DNA of 40,576 nucleotides, taken from the NCBI GenBank assembly GCA_045658225.1, contig JAZOUO010000083.1, positions 1 to 40,576 of the forward strand, given 5' to 3'. Under the pieces are notes generated by a model. That model had not been told where the DNA came from and did not search any database. It was given only the letters and a program-made list of their open reading frames with translations. Shown one piece after another: positions 32,001 through 38,685 of this stretch; the stretch's first letter is position 1; every line of letters starts with the position of its first letter. A program made the position numbers and the translations under genes. The DNA comes from SVTX01 sp045658225. GTDB taxonomy: Bacteria > Bacillota > Clostridia > Oscillospirales > CAG-272.

Positions 32001-33478
32001 ACAACATACCGTTTGAGACTTTCCTTGGTTTCTACGGAGATAAATCCCCCGATATAGACCTTAATTTCTCGGGCGAGGTACAAGGTAAGGTGCATAAGTA
32101 TACCGAAGAATTGTTCGGGGCAGAGAACGTATTCCGTGCGGGAACAATAGGCACGCTTGCTGATAAGACCGCGTACGGATACATACAGAAATATCTTGAA
32201 GACAAGGGCGTCAGCCTTTCTCGCGCGGAGGTAAACCGCATGGTATCCTGCTGTGTAGGCGTAAAGAGAAGCACGGGTCAGCACCCGGGCGGTATCGTCG
32301 TTGTTCCCAAGGAATACGAGATATACGATTTTTGCCCCGTTCAGCACCCTGCGGATGATCCCACGTCGGATATAGTCACAACGCACTTTACGTTTGAATA
32401 TCTTCACGACACGCTTCTCAAGCTTGACGAGCTCGGACACGATATTCCGACCAAGTACAAGTATCTTGAAAAGTATTCAAACACAAGCGTAATGGACGTT
32501 CCTATGAATGATCCCGACGTTTACGGACTGTTTTTGTCCACAAAGCCTCTCGGTATAAGCCCCGAGGATATTGATTGTAGCATCGGTACATTCGGTCTTC
32601 CCGAGTTTGGCACACGTTTCGTTATTAAGATGGTTGAGGAAGCAAAGCCAAAATCCTTCTCTGACTTGCTTCAAATATCAGGACTTTCACACGGAACGGA
32701 CGTATGGACGGGCAATGCGCAAGACCTTATAAATCAAGGTATTTGCGATATTTCACACGTTATAGGATGTCGTGATAACATAATGAACGACTTAATTGCC
32801 TACGGTGTTGAAAAATCTCAAGCCTTCAAGATAATGGAGTCCGTTCGAAAGGGAAAGGGACTCACTCCCGAATGGGAAACGCAAATGCGCGAGGCAAACG
32901 TTCCCGAGTGGTATATAGGCTCGTGTAAAAAGATCAAGTACATGTTCCCGAAGGCGCACGCGGCGGCATACGTTATGTCGGCGATACGTCTGGGTTGGTA
33001 TAAGGTACACCAGCCTCTTGCCTTCTACTGCGCTATGCTCACCGTGGCCCCCGGTGGATTTGACGCGGCAATAGTTATGGGCGGTAAGCGTAAGGTCGTT
33101 GAAACAATCAAGGACATAGACCGACGTATCAAGGAAAAGAAAGAGGTCACTCCCAAAGAAGTACAAAGTCTTCCCGTATTGCAGCTTGTGAATGAGATAT
33201 TTGCCAGAGGAATCAAATTCTTACCGATAAATATTAAAAAGTCAGATGCATCCGCGTTTGAACCTGAGGATGGAAAGATAAGAATGCCGTTCTCCGCGCT
33301 CAGCGGTCTTGGCGAGAACGCCGCGGCAAATATAGTTGCGGCACGAAATGAAGAACCTTTTTTCTCGGTCGAGGATTTGCAGATACGTGCACGTTTGACA
33401 AAGTCAGTTATCGAGGTGCTTCGTTCAAATGGGGTTCTTGAGGGACTTGATGAGACAGATCAGATATCGTTCTTCTGA
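29057..33478 (+). CDS. polC: DNA polymerase III alpha subunit, Gram-positive PolC type
   Basis: PolC is the main replicative polymerase of low-GC Gram-positives, with a built-in proofreading exonuclease. At 1473 residues it is full length. In order: N-terminal domain; OB fold (about 235-360); split PHP domain starting Val-Glu-Leu-His-Leu-His-Thr-Asn (about 366); DEDDh exonuclease inserted in the PHP, with Phe-Asp-Ile-Glu-Thr-Thr-Gly (about 453); rest of PHP; zinc-binding Cys-Ser-Glu-Cys ... Cys-Pro-Arg-Cys (about 943-978); palm with Ser-Pro-Asp-Ile-Asp-Leu-Asn-Phe-Ser-Gly (about 996-1005), holding catalytic Asp residues. It starts one base after ispG and ends the long cluster at a strong terminator. 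Confidence 0.97.
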   Translation: MSKTFLEIFYKYKPDGDKREILELATDIKVQADKENRLLQAHVSFPRIVKKDVLYQIEREIEKAYELNRMTLFVHYPSELFGESYISELLRETETIGIVAKGFFSKYRFNLENSTLTVEIPFSVDGVSLLLDARTPEIMQGIIRSEFGLHVKVNIIHSDDMSFLMSNNTLEQAIREFDEKMSKEAILNESRRYEQSVGQAVVAEQTLPRVASIFNVDATPVIEDGICKIGHAKFDISSPEYFWGDAFTIQPVSIASITRPQRNIVIVGTVSGFTKELNRAGDKYNITFAVFDGNSSIEVKCFSLVPEDVDSVCSGIKDGAVVALYGYAKREMRKDRTEGLDFQFFFSNAAKIKKISRTDNAPVKRVELHLHTNMSFMDALIHPDEVVKQAKAWGHPAIAITDHGNVQGYQQAMLTSEKIGQKVIYGMEAYFVNNTASAIYGKFNECFDAEAIVFDIETTGLSAQNDRITEIGAVKIKGGDIIDTFNTFVNPEMEISAEITELTSITNEMVKDAPLCDDALRQFFDFIHKTNPAHKPLLIAHNANFDTGFIRAAAQRYGMEFDYPYLDTLALSRFLNPDLKKHKLDIVAKHYSLEEFHHHRACDDADILAKIYFKMVKQMRERDIANFTYLSKDMNANADPLKGDTYHQIILVKNKIGLKNLYKLVSYSNLKYFKKRPRIPKTELEAHREGLIIGSACEAGELFMAILENKPESEIEEIVNFYDYLEIQPISNNRFLIAKGRARDEEDLKNLNRRIVELGEKYNKPVVATCDAHFMNLEDEIYRQILLAGQKYSDFDTESQLYFRTTEEMLEEFSYLGEDKAYEVVVTNTNLINDMIDTDIRPFPKGTFTPNMEGAEEDLQRICYERAKSMYGDPLPDIVAQRLDKELTSIIKNGFAVLYMIAQKLVWYSESQGYLVGSRGSVGSSFVASMAGISEVNPLPAHYWCSECQYNDFSNPTGAGSGFDLPDRMCPRCGKKLHADGHNIPFETFLGFYGDKSPDIDLNFSGEVQGKVHKYTEELFGAENVFRAGTIGTLADKTAYGYIQKYLEDKGVSLSRAEVNRMVSCCVGVKRSTGQHPGGIVVVPKEYEIYDFCPVQHPADDPTSDIVTTHFTFEYLHDTLLKLDELGHDIPTKYKYLEKYSNTSVMDVPMNDPDVYGLFLSTKPLGISPEDIDCSIGTFGLPEFGTRFVIKMVEEAKPKSFSDLLQISGLSHGTDVWTGNAQDLINQGICDISHVIGCRDNIMNDLIAYGVEKSQAFKIMESVRKGKGLTPEWETQMREANVPEWYIGSCKKIKYMFPKAHAAAYVMSAIRLGWYKVHQPLAFYCAMLTVAPGGFDAAIVMGGKRKVVETIKDIDRRIKEKKEVTPKEVQSLPVLQLVNEIFARGIKFLPINIKKSDASAFEPEDGKIRMPFSALSGLGENAAANIVAARNEEPFFSVEDLQIRARLTKSVIEVLRSNGVLEGLDETDQISFF

Positions 33479-33501
33479 TTTGGTTTATCGAAGAATATAA
33501 C

Positions 33502-33537
33502 AAAAAAATCCTGTGTTTCAAACACAGGATTTTTTTG
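33502..33537. terminator. Bidirectional terminator between polC and the first nuclease gene
   Basis: Arms AAAAAAATCCTGTGTT (33502-33517) and AACACAGGATTTTTTT (33521-33536) with a 3-nt loop. A-run and T-run allow use on both strands. Confidence 0.93.
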
Positions 33538-33551
33538 TTATTTATTTTCTT

Positions 33552-35117
33552 TTATCTTTTCTTTTTGGAAAGAACTAAGCCTGCTGCAACAGCAGTCACA
33601 AGACATATAAGGGAAATGCTTACAGTTGAGTCGCAACCATTTTCTTGTGCTTCATTATTTTTTGTGTCGGTATCATCAATATCCGGTTCGATTTTAGGAA
33701 TATAGTCAAGCTTTTCCTCGCCGCAATCTTGACAAACACTCTTTGAAATTCCTACACTATCTTCAGTAGCAGGAGCAATAACCTGAGATGGTCCCAAAAT
33801 ATGTTCCAGAGTGGGAATAACATCGCCTACCGTCACGATTTCTCCGCAATCTATGCAGACCTCATCTCCGCTATATCCCGCCTCAGTACATGTTGCTGTC
33901 TTAGTACCGGATGTTATAGTGCTTTGGTGAGTGCATTGAGTTGAAGGATCATCCGTGGGATCATTTGTTGGATCATCCGTAGGAGTTTCGGTGGGCTTTT
34001 CTACAGGAGTCTCGGTTGGAGTCTCGGTTGGAGTCTCCGTAGGAGTTGTTGTGGGAGTCTCCGTGGGAGTTGCTGTGGGAGTTTCCGTAGGAACTGTTGT
34101 GGGAGTTTCCGTGGGAACTGTTGTGGGAGTTTCAGTGGGAGCTGTTGTGGGAGTTTCAGTGGGAGTCTCCGTAGGATTTTCAGTGGGAGTTTCGGTAGGC
34201 TTTTGTGTAGGAGTTGTGGAAGTGCCGTTCATAGCCTCGCCTGAGGGAGTCACCATATCGTCGGGAACCTCCTCTCCAAAAAGCATCCACGCAAGCTCGG
34301 GGTAGTCGATAAATACGTTTCTGTTGCCCTGAATGTCCTGTACGACTTCGTTTCGTCCCATTTCCCAGGTGTCAACGGGGTCAAGCTCACACCATTCGAG
34401 GAGTACTTCAACGCTCTCAAATACCTTGGTTATACTCGTTGCGCCCCAATCAGAGTACCATCTTACGTAAACATACAGACAGATTCTTGCAACGTCACCC
34501 TTAACGTTATCGAGAGGCTCAAAATAGGTGGAGTTATACGTTCCGCCAAGGTAGCCTGATGCGGGATTGGAGCCGTATTTTTTGGTACCGTTATTTGAAT
34601 ATCCATATTTCTTATTTCCGCGACTACTGTTAACGCTCGCATCTGAAGGACGGATGTGGTGCAAATCCGCACCACCGCCTGTCGTTGAATCACCACCAAG
34701 CGATTTAGGCCATACGTGCTCACGATTCCAACCGTTCCACTGGCTCATCGTTGCGCTGTAGCTCGTATATATAAGTGACACGCGTCCGTCTCCGTTTTCA
34801 CAGTCAGTACGGTCAGCTTTAAAATGACAGTCGTCGTAAGTTGATTTATATGTATGTGTGCTTCTCATAAGCGTTTGCAGAGAAGAGTACAATGACGAAG
34901 AAGAAAGACTTGAAAGATTGTCATATGTATAATTTCCTGTATAGTATGCTGCCGCGCTTGTTCCGTTGAGCGAAGTGCAGATTACATCTCTCTGACCGGA
35001 GTTGTAATCTTTTGAATAAGACGATGGCTGTGTGGAAGCAAATATCGGAATTATACTTCCAACGACAAGGAAAACCACCAATAGCATAGCTACGGAGTAT
35101 TTTAAGAATCTTTTCAT
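33552..35117 (-). CDS. Secreted EndA-type nuclease with Thr/Pro repeats and Gly-Cys C-terminal anchor (copy 1)
   Basis: A 521-residue exported nuclease. Start at 35117, with GGAGG five bases upstream. Signal peptide 1-29 (ends Ile-Phe-Ala-Ser). The endonuclease I domain spans about 30-290, with Asn-Arg-Glu-His-Val-Trp-Pro-Lys-Ser-Leu-Gly (about 128) and Leu-His-His-Ile-Arg-Pro-Ser-Asp followed by Ser-Arg-Gly-Asn-Lys-Lys-Tyr-Gly, the beta-beta-alpha-metal site. Residues about 300-395 are Pro-Thr-Glu-x repeats. Next comes a Cys-rich module with Cys-Thr-His, Cys-Thr-Glu-Ala-Gly-Tyr-Ser-Gly and Cys-Ile-Asp-Cys-Gly, then a half repeat with Cys-Gln-Asp-Cys-Gly. The tail is Gly-Cys-Asp-Ser-Thr, one membrane helix and Lys-Lys-Lys-Arg. 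It probably degrades extracellular DNA or RNA on the cell surface. Paralog of the next gene upstream. Confidence 0.88.
   Translation of the reverse strand: MKRFLKYSVAMLLVVFLVVGSIIPIFASTQPSSYSKDYNSGQRDVICTSLNGTSAAAYYTGNYTYDNLSSLSSSSLYSSLQTLMRSTHTYKSTYDDCHFKADRTDCENGDGRVSLIYTSYSATMSQWNGWNREHVWPKSLGGDSTTGGGADLHHIRPSDASVNSSRGNKKYGYSNNGTKKYGSNPASGYLGGTYNSTYFEPLDNVKGDVARICLYVYVRWYSDWGATSITKVFESVEVLLEWCELDPVDTWEMGRNEVVQDIQGNRNVFIDYPELAWMLFGEEVPDDMVTPSGEAMNGTSTTPTQKPTETPTENPTETPTETPTTAPTETPTTVPTETPTTVPTETPTATPTETPTTTPTETPTETPTETPVEKPTETPTDDPTNDPTDDPSTQCTHQSTITSGTKTATCTEAGYSGDEVCIDCGEIVTVGDVIPTLEHILGPSQVIAPATEDSVGISKSVCQDCGEEKLDYIPKIEPDIDDTDTKNNEAQENGCDSTVSISLICLVTAVAAGLVLSKKKR
33947..34212. repeat. 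In-frame 12-bp tandem repeats coding Pro-Thr-Glu/Thr-x
   Basis: Degenerate units such as GGAGTCTCCGTG and GGAGTTTCCGTA (plus strand) run through the first nuclease gene and encode a Thr/Pro-rich wall-spanning linker. Copies differ mainly at third codon positions. Confidence 0.85.
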
Positions 35118-35168
35118 TGTGTCCTCCATAATTGTAGTAAAAATTTTAAGCATAATATCACTAATAAC

Positions 35169-35197
35169 ATTATACCATATATTTTCATTTTTTGCAA
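35169..35197 (-). promoter_or_regulatory. Promoter of nuclease copy 1
   Basis: Minus strand: -35 TTGCAA (35197-35192), 17 bases, -10 TATAAT (35174-35169), with TGG before the -10. It lies 51 bases before the ATG. Confidence 0.75.
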
Positions 35198-35284
35198 TAG
35201 TATAATATTATTTTGTCCAATATTCGCAAAAACTCGTTATTTAACGATAAAATTCAAGAAATTATGGATAATTAGCATAGTGTT

Positions 35285-35319
35285 TAAAAGAACCCCCTTG
35301 TGATTACATCACAAGGGGG
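35285..35319 (-). terminator. Intrinsic terminator after nuclease copy 2
   Basis: Arms CCCCCTTGTGAT (35293-35304) and ATCACAAGGGGG (35308-35319), loop of 3, followed on the minus strand by TTCTTTTAAA. It begins 6 bases past the stop. Confidence 0.88.
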
Positions 35320-35324
35320 GATAA

Positions 35325-37187
35325 TTATTTTTTCTTGTTGAGAAGAACAAAGCCTGCCGCAATAGCGGTCACAAGTCCGATAAGAGAGATACTTACCGTA
35401 GAGCCACAGCCGAGCGATACGTTTATTTGATGAGTATCGTCAGTAGATTGTTCAGTAGGAGCTTCCGTAGGCGGCTCGGTAGGAGCTTCCGTGGGTTTCT
35501 CCGTAGGAGCTTCCGTGGGTTTCTCCGTGGGAGTTTCCGTAGGCGGCTCAGTGGGAGCTTCTGTGGGCTTCTCCGTGGGAGTTTCCGTAGGCGGCTCGGT
35601 GGGAGCTTCTGTGGGCTTCTCCGTGGGAGTTTCCGTAGGCGGCTCGGTGGGAGCTTCCGTGGGTTTCTCCGTGGGAGTTTCCATAGGCGGCTCAGTGGGA
35701 GCTTCTGTGGGCTTCTCCGTAGGAGCTTCCGTGGGTTTCTCAGTAGGAGGCTCGGTAGGAGCTTCCGTGGGTTTCTCCGTGGGAGTTTCCGTAGGCGGCT
35801 CAGTGGGAGCCTCTGTGGGTTTCTCCGTGGGAGTTTCCGTAGGCGGCTCTGTCGCTACTTCGTCATCTAATACCTTTACGCATATAACGTAGTTTGGCGA
35901 GTTATTTATGTATTTTGTCGCCATTTCTATAGTGCCGTAATAATTTTTAACGTATCCGCGGGCAATAATTATATCACCGATATCAAAACCAGAAACACCA
36001 CTACCCATATTTATGGTATGAATGAGAAAATCCTCTGTTCCGTCGGTAATATATACATCTTCGTAGTAATTTCCTTTTGAACTTATCGCAACAACTTTCC
36101 CCTTTACATAAAAGACATTGTCTGAAGCCTTGCCCTGCGCAAGTCCCGAATTGGCGATGAGTATCTGAGAAGCAGTAAGCGGTTCTTGGAGAGTACCGTT
36201 AGGTGTTGTGGGGGTAGGAATAACAGGTTTTTCTGTGGGAGTTTCTGTAGGCTGTTCAGTGGGAGTCGTAGTAGGTCTTTGTGTGGGAGTCGCAGAGCCG
36301 TCTGAAGCCTCACCCGAGGGAGTCACCATATTTTCGGGAACTTCTTTGTCGAAAAGCGTCCACGCGAGATCGGGGTAGTCAATAAAGACATTTCTGTTGC
36401 CCTGAATACTCTGGACAACCTCATTTCGTCCCATTTCCCACGTATCAACGGGGTCAAGCTCGCACCATTCAAGAAGCACGTCAACGCTTTGGAAAACCTT
36501 AGTAATACTGGTTGCGCCCCAATCAGAGCCCCATCTTACGTAGACGTAAAGACAGATTCTTGCAACGTCACCTTTAACGTTATCCAGAGGCTCAAAATAC
36601 GTCGAGCTGTATCCGCCAAGGTAGCCCACTGCGGGGTTAGTTCCGTATACTTCTTTTCCAGTGCTGGCATATCCATATTTCTTATTACTGCGAGTGCCAT
36701 TTACAGTTGCGTCTGAGGGGCGGATATGATGCATATCCGCACCGCCGCCTGTCGTTGAATTACCGCCAAGCGATTTAGGCCATACGTGCTCACGGTTCCA
36801 ACCGTTCCATTGATTCATAGTTGCCTCGTAGCTCGTATAGATGAGAGATACCTTTCCGTTTCCGTTTTCACAGTCTGCGCGGTCAGCTTTGTAATGGCAG
36901 TCATCGTAAGAGGATATATATGTATGTGTGCTTCTCATAAGCGTTTGCAGAGAAGAGTACAATGACGAAGAAGAAAGACTTGAAAGATTGTCATATGTAT
37001 AATTTCCCGTATAGTATGCTTTAGCGCTTGTTCCGTCAAGCGACGTACAGATGACGTCCCTCTGACCGGAGTTATAATTTTTTGAATAAGTTGCGGGCTG
37101 TGTGGCGGAAAATACGGGGATTATGCTTCCTATGATAAGGAAAACTACCAGTAGCATAGCCACAGAATATTTGATATATTGTTTCAT
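35325..37187 (-). CDS. Secreted EndA-type nuclease with OB-fold, Thr/Pro/Glu repeats and Gly-Cys anchor (copy 2)
   Basis: A 620-residue paralog of the gene at 33552. Start at 37187 with GGAG upstream. Signal peptide 1-28; endonuclease I domain about 29-290 with the same Asn-Arg-Glu-His-Val-Trp-Pro and His-His-Ile-Arg-Pro-Ser-Asp motifs. In place of the Cys-rich module it has, at about 332-435, an OB-fold-like domain (Phe-Tyr-Val-Lys-Gly-Lys-Val-Val-Ala-Ile...Ile-Gly-Asp-Ile-Ile-Ile-Ala-Arg-Gly-Tyr-Val-Lys) of the type joined to many secreted nucleases, likely binding nucleic acid. Then about 130 residues of Pro-Thr-Glu-x repeats and the tail Gly-Cys-Gly-Ser-Thr, membrane helix, Asn-Lys-Lys-Lys. 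Promoter unclear; the gene may be read from the LRR gene through a leaky terminator. Confidence 0.88.
   Translation of the reverse strand: MKQYIKYSVAMLLVVFLIIGSIIPVFSATQPATYSKNYNSGQRDVICTSLDGTSAKAYYTGNYTYDNLSSLSSSSLYSSLQTLMRSTHTYISSYDDCHYKADRADCENGNGKVSLIYTSYEATMNQWNGWNREHVWPKSLGGNSTTGGGADMHHIRPSDATVNGTRSNKKYGYASTGKEVYGTNPAVGYLGGYSSTYFEPLDNVKGDVARICLYVYVRWGSDWGATSITKVFQSVDVLLEWCELDPVDTWEMGRNEVVQSIQGNRNVFIDYPDLAWTLFDKEVPENMVTPSGEASDGSATPTQRPTTTPTEQPTETPTEKPVIPTPTTPNGTLQEPLTASQILIANSGLAQGKASDNVFYVKGKVVAISSKGNYYEDVYITDGTEDFLIHTINMGSGVSGFDIGDIIIARGYVKNYYGTIEMATKYINNSPNYVICVKVLDDEVATEPPTETPTEKPTEAPTEPPTETPTEKPTEAPTEPPTEKPTEAPTEKPTEAPTEPPMETPTEKPTEAPTEPPTETPTEKPTEAPTEPPTETPTEKPTEAPTEPPTETPTEKPTEAPTEKPTEAPTEPPTEAPTEQSTDDTHQINVSLGCGSTVSISLIGLVTAIAAGFVLLNKKK
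35448..35852. repeat. In-frame tandem repeats coding Pro-Thr-Glu-Lys/Ala/Pro/Thr
   Basis: Four-residue (12-bp) units are grouped into a higher-order 48-bp repeat that encodes Thr-Glu-Lys-Pro, Thr-Glu-Ala-Pro, Thr-Glu-Pro-Pro, Thr-Glu-Thr-Pro. The near-identical 48-bp copies mean copy number could change by slippage or recombination. Confidence 0.9.
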
Positions 37188-37213
37188 TACATTCTCCAAA
37201 GTACAAATTGTTT

Positions 37214-37249
37214 TATAAAAGGACGGACAGCTTCTGGCTATCCGTCCTT
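37214..37249 (-). terminator. Intrinsic terminator after the LRR gene
   Basis: AAGGACGGA (37249-37241 read as minus strand) and its partner TCCGTCCTT form a 9-bp stem extended by four more pairs including one wobble, followed by TTTTAT on the minus strand. Confidence 0.82.
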
Positions 37250-37259
37250 ACCATTTGGT

Positions 37260-37988
37260 TTATGACACCTTAAATTGTTCAACAATAAACCCGCTTTCAT
37301 AGAATGCTGACGAGTTAACTATGACTGTGCGGTTTATCCTCATACCCTCAAGGGAAATGCAGTAAGCAAAGGCATATTCGTCGATATACTTAAGACTTGC
37401 GGGAAGAATTACTCGCTTGAGATTCATACAAGCGTTAAACGTACTGTTGCTTATTTCACGGAGTCTTGCCGGGAGAGTTGCGCTCTCAAGACTCTTGCAG
37501 CCCTCAAAAACACCCGTTCCCATAAAGAACAGACTGTCGGGAAGAACAATATCCTTAATAGCCGTGCAGTAGGAAAACGCCTTGTCCTCAATAGACTCGA
37601 GGCGCTTGGAAAGGGAAATGCGCAAGAGCTTCTTGCATCCCATAAACGCGCGCTCCTCAATAAACACCACGCCGGGGGCAATAATACTTTCAAGGTCGGA
37701 GCACCAAGCAAACGCGTAAGCGCCGATAGTATTGACTGTGGCGGGGAGATTTACGGACTCAATTCCGTCGCATCTGAAAAACGCCTTTTCAGAGACACCC
37801 ACGACAATTCTGCCGTCAGGAAGCTTGTCCGGTATTACGATATTTGTATCTGTGCAAAAGCCTATACCGTTTACAAGCACGGTGGTCTGACTGTCCTTGA
37901 CGTACTCAAGTCCTATTGAAAACTTAATATCCAACCAAAACACGCTCCTTTCTGCCTTCATATCCAAAAATCGCTTTGGTACAGTCAT
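37260..37988 (-). CDS. BspA-type leucine-rich-repeat protein
   Basis: A 242-residue protein made almost wholly of LRR_5 (BspA/Treponema pallidum type) repeats of about 23 residues, for example Ile-Gly-Ala-Tyr-Ala-Phe-Ala-Trp-Cys and Ile-Glu-Asp-Lys-Ala-Phe-Ser-Tyr-Cys, each with the Ala-Phe-x-x-Cys turn; roughly six to seven copies. I start at the ATG at 37988 with AGAGGTG upstream, not at 38021. BspA-type repeats usually mediate binding to host or other proteins on the surface, but here I see neither signal peptide nor anchor, so it is either cytoplasmic or exported another way. It lies just upstream of the two nuclease genes on the same strand. Confidence 0.82.
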   Translation of the reverse strand: MTVPKRFLDMKAERSVFWLDIKFSIGLEYVKDSQTTVLVNGIGFCTDTNIVIPDKLPDGRIVVGVSEKAFFRCDGIESVNLPATVNTIGAYAFAWCSDLESIIAPGVVFIEERAFMGCKKLLRISLSKRLESIEDKAFSYCTAIKDIVLPDSLFFMGTGVFEGCKSLESATLPARLREISNSTFNACMNLKRVILPASLKYIDEYAFAYCISLEGMRINRTVIVNSSAFYESGFIVEQFKVS

Positions 37989-38070
37989 TTTACACCTCTT
38001 TCGATTTTTTGTCAAGTCCAACTTTGTAAATATTTATATTCTTGTGTGAAAGTCTGTCTTTTTCACTCAA

Positions 38071-38091
38071 TAGTACAAGCCCTCTGTACTA
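38071..38091. promoter_or_regulatory. Inverted repeat between the LRR gene and dut
   Basis: TAGTACA (38071-38077) and TGTACTA (38085-38091) form a perfect 7-bp inverted repeat with a 7-base spacer in the divergent intergenic region. A second, shorter one (GTGAAA 38046 / TTTCAC 38061) lies beside it. Candidate operator only. Confidence 0.35.
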
Positions 38092-38160
38092 AATAATATG
38101 AAATATCTTTGAGATTATTACTGCAAAATTTGTTTTATTAACTTTGCGTTAATTATTTGT

Positions 38161-38169
38161 TGTTATAAT
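38161..38169 (+). promoter_or_regulatory. dut: Extended -10 promoter of dut
   Basis: TGT-TATAAT: the -10 TATAAT (38164-38169) has a TG one base upstream; the -35 region is poor. The ATG is 40 bases downstream. Confidence 0.5.
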
Positions 38170-38208
38170 TACTATGTATATATTTGTATTTTGAGAGAGG
38201 ATCACTCT

Positions 38209-38652
38209 ATGAAAACGACTGTTAAAGTAAAAAAGCTTTCGGACAAAGCTATTATCCCCACGTACGGAACTGAATTTTCCGCAGGAGCTGACATTTATGC
38301 GCTTCTTGACGAACCCGTCACTATTGCACCCGGAGAGACTAAGCTTATACACACGGGTCTTGCTTTCGCTATTCCTGAGGGTCTTGTAGGACTTAATTTC
38401 GCACGTAGCGGTATGGCTACCAAGCGTGGACTTGCTCCCGCAAACAAGGTGGGAGTTATTGATAGCGATTATCGCGGCGAGGTTATGGTAGCACTTTACA
38501 ACCAGAGTGACGTGCCTCAGACGGTAGAGCACGGTGATAGAATAGCGCAGATGGTGTTTGTGCCTTATTACACCGCGGAATTTGTACAGAGCGAGGAGCT
38601 TGACGAGACTGCTCGCGGCGAGGGTGGATTCGGCTCTACGGGAACTAAATAA
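38209..38652 (+). CDS. dut: Deoxyuridine 5'-triphosphate nucleotidohydrolase
   Basis: dUTPase hydrolyses dUTP to dUMP, keeping uracil out of DNA and feeding dTMP synthesis. The ATG at 38209 follows GAGAGG; a TTG six codons upstream is less likely. The 147-residue trimeric-type protein shows all five motifs: Ala-Gly-Ala-Asp-Ile-Tyr, Ala-Arg-Ser-Gly-Met-Ala, Gly-Val-Ile-Asp-Ser-Asp-Tyr-Arg-Gly-Glu, Gly-Asp-Arg-Ile-Ala-Gln-Met and the C-terminal Arg-Gly-Glu-Gly-Gly-Phe-Gly-Ser-Thr-Gly. It is followed after 33 bases by the His-rich GTPase gene. Confidence 0.96.
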   Translation: MKTTVKVKKLSDKAIIPTYGTEFSAGADIYALLDEPVTIAPGETKLIHTGLAFAIPEGLVGLNFARSGMATKRGLAPANKVGVIDSDYRGEVMVALYNQSDVPQTVEHGDRIAQMVFVPYYTAEFVQSEELDETARGEGGFGSTGTK

Positions 38653-38685
38653 TAAAGGTTTACAAAAAGCAGAAAGGCAAATAAA

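Noticed and set aside
33960..34305. Plus-strand Gly/Val/Ser-repeat frame (116 codons) in the nuclease gene
   Set aside because: It is the complement of the Pro-Thr repeats; low complexity and no ribosome site.
35448..35852. Regular repeats resembling a CRISPR array
   Set aside because: No unique spacers of constant length; the repeats are in frame and encode Pro-Thr-Glu-x. No cas genes nearby.
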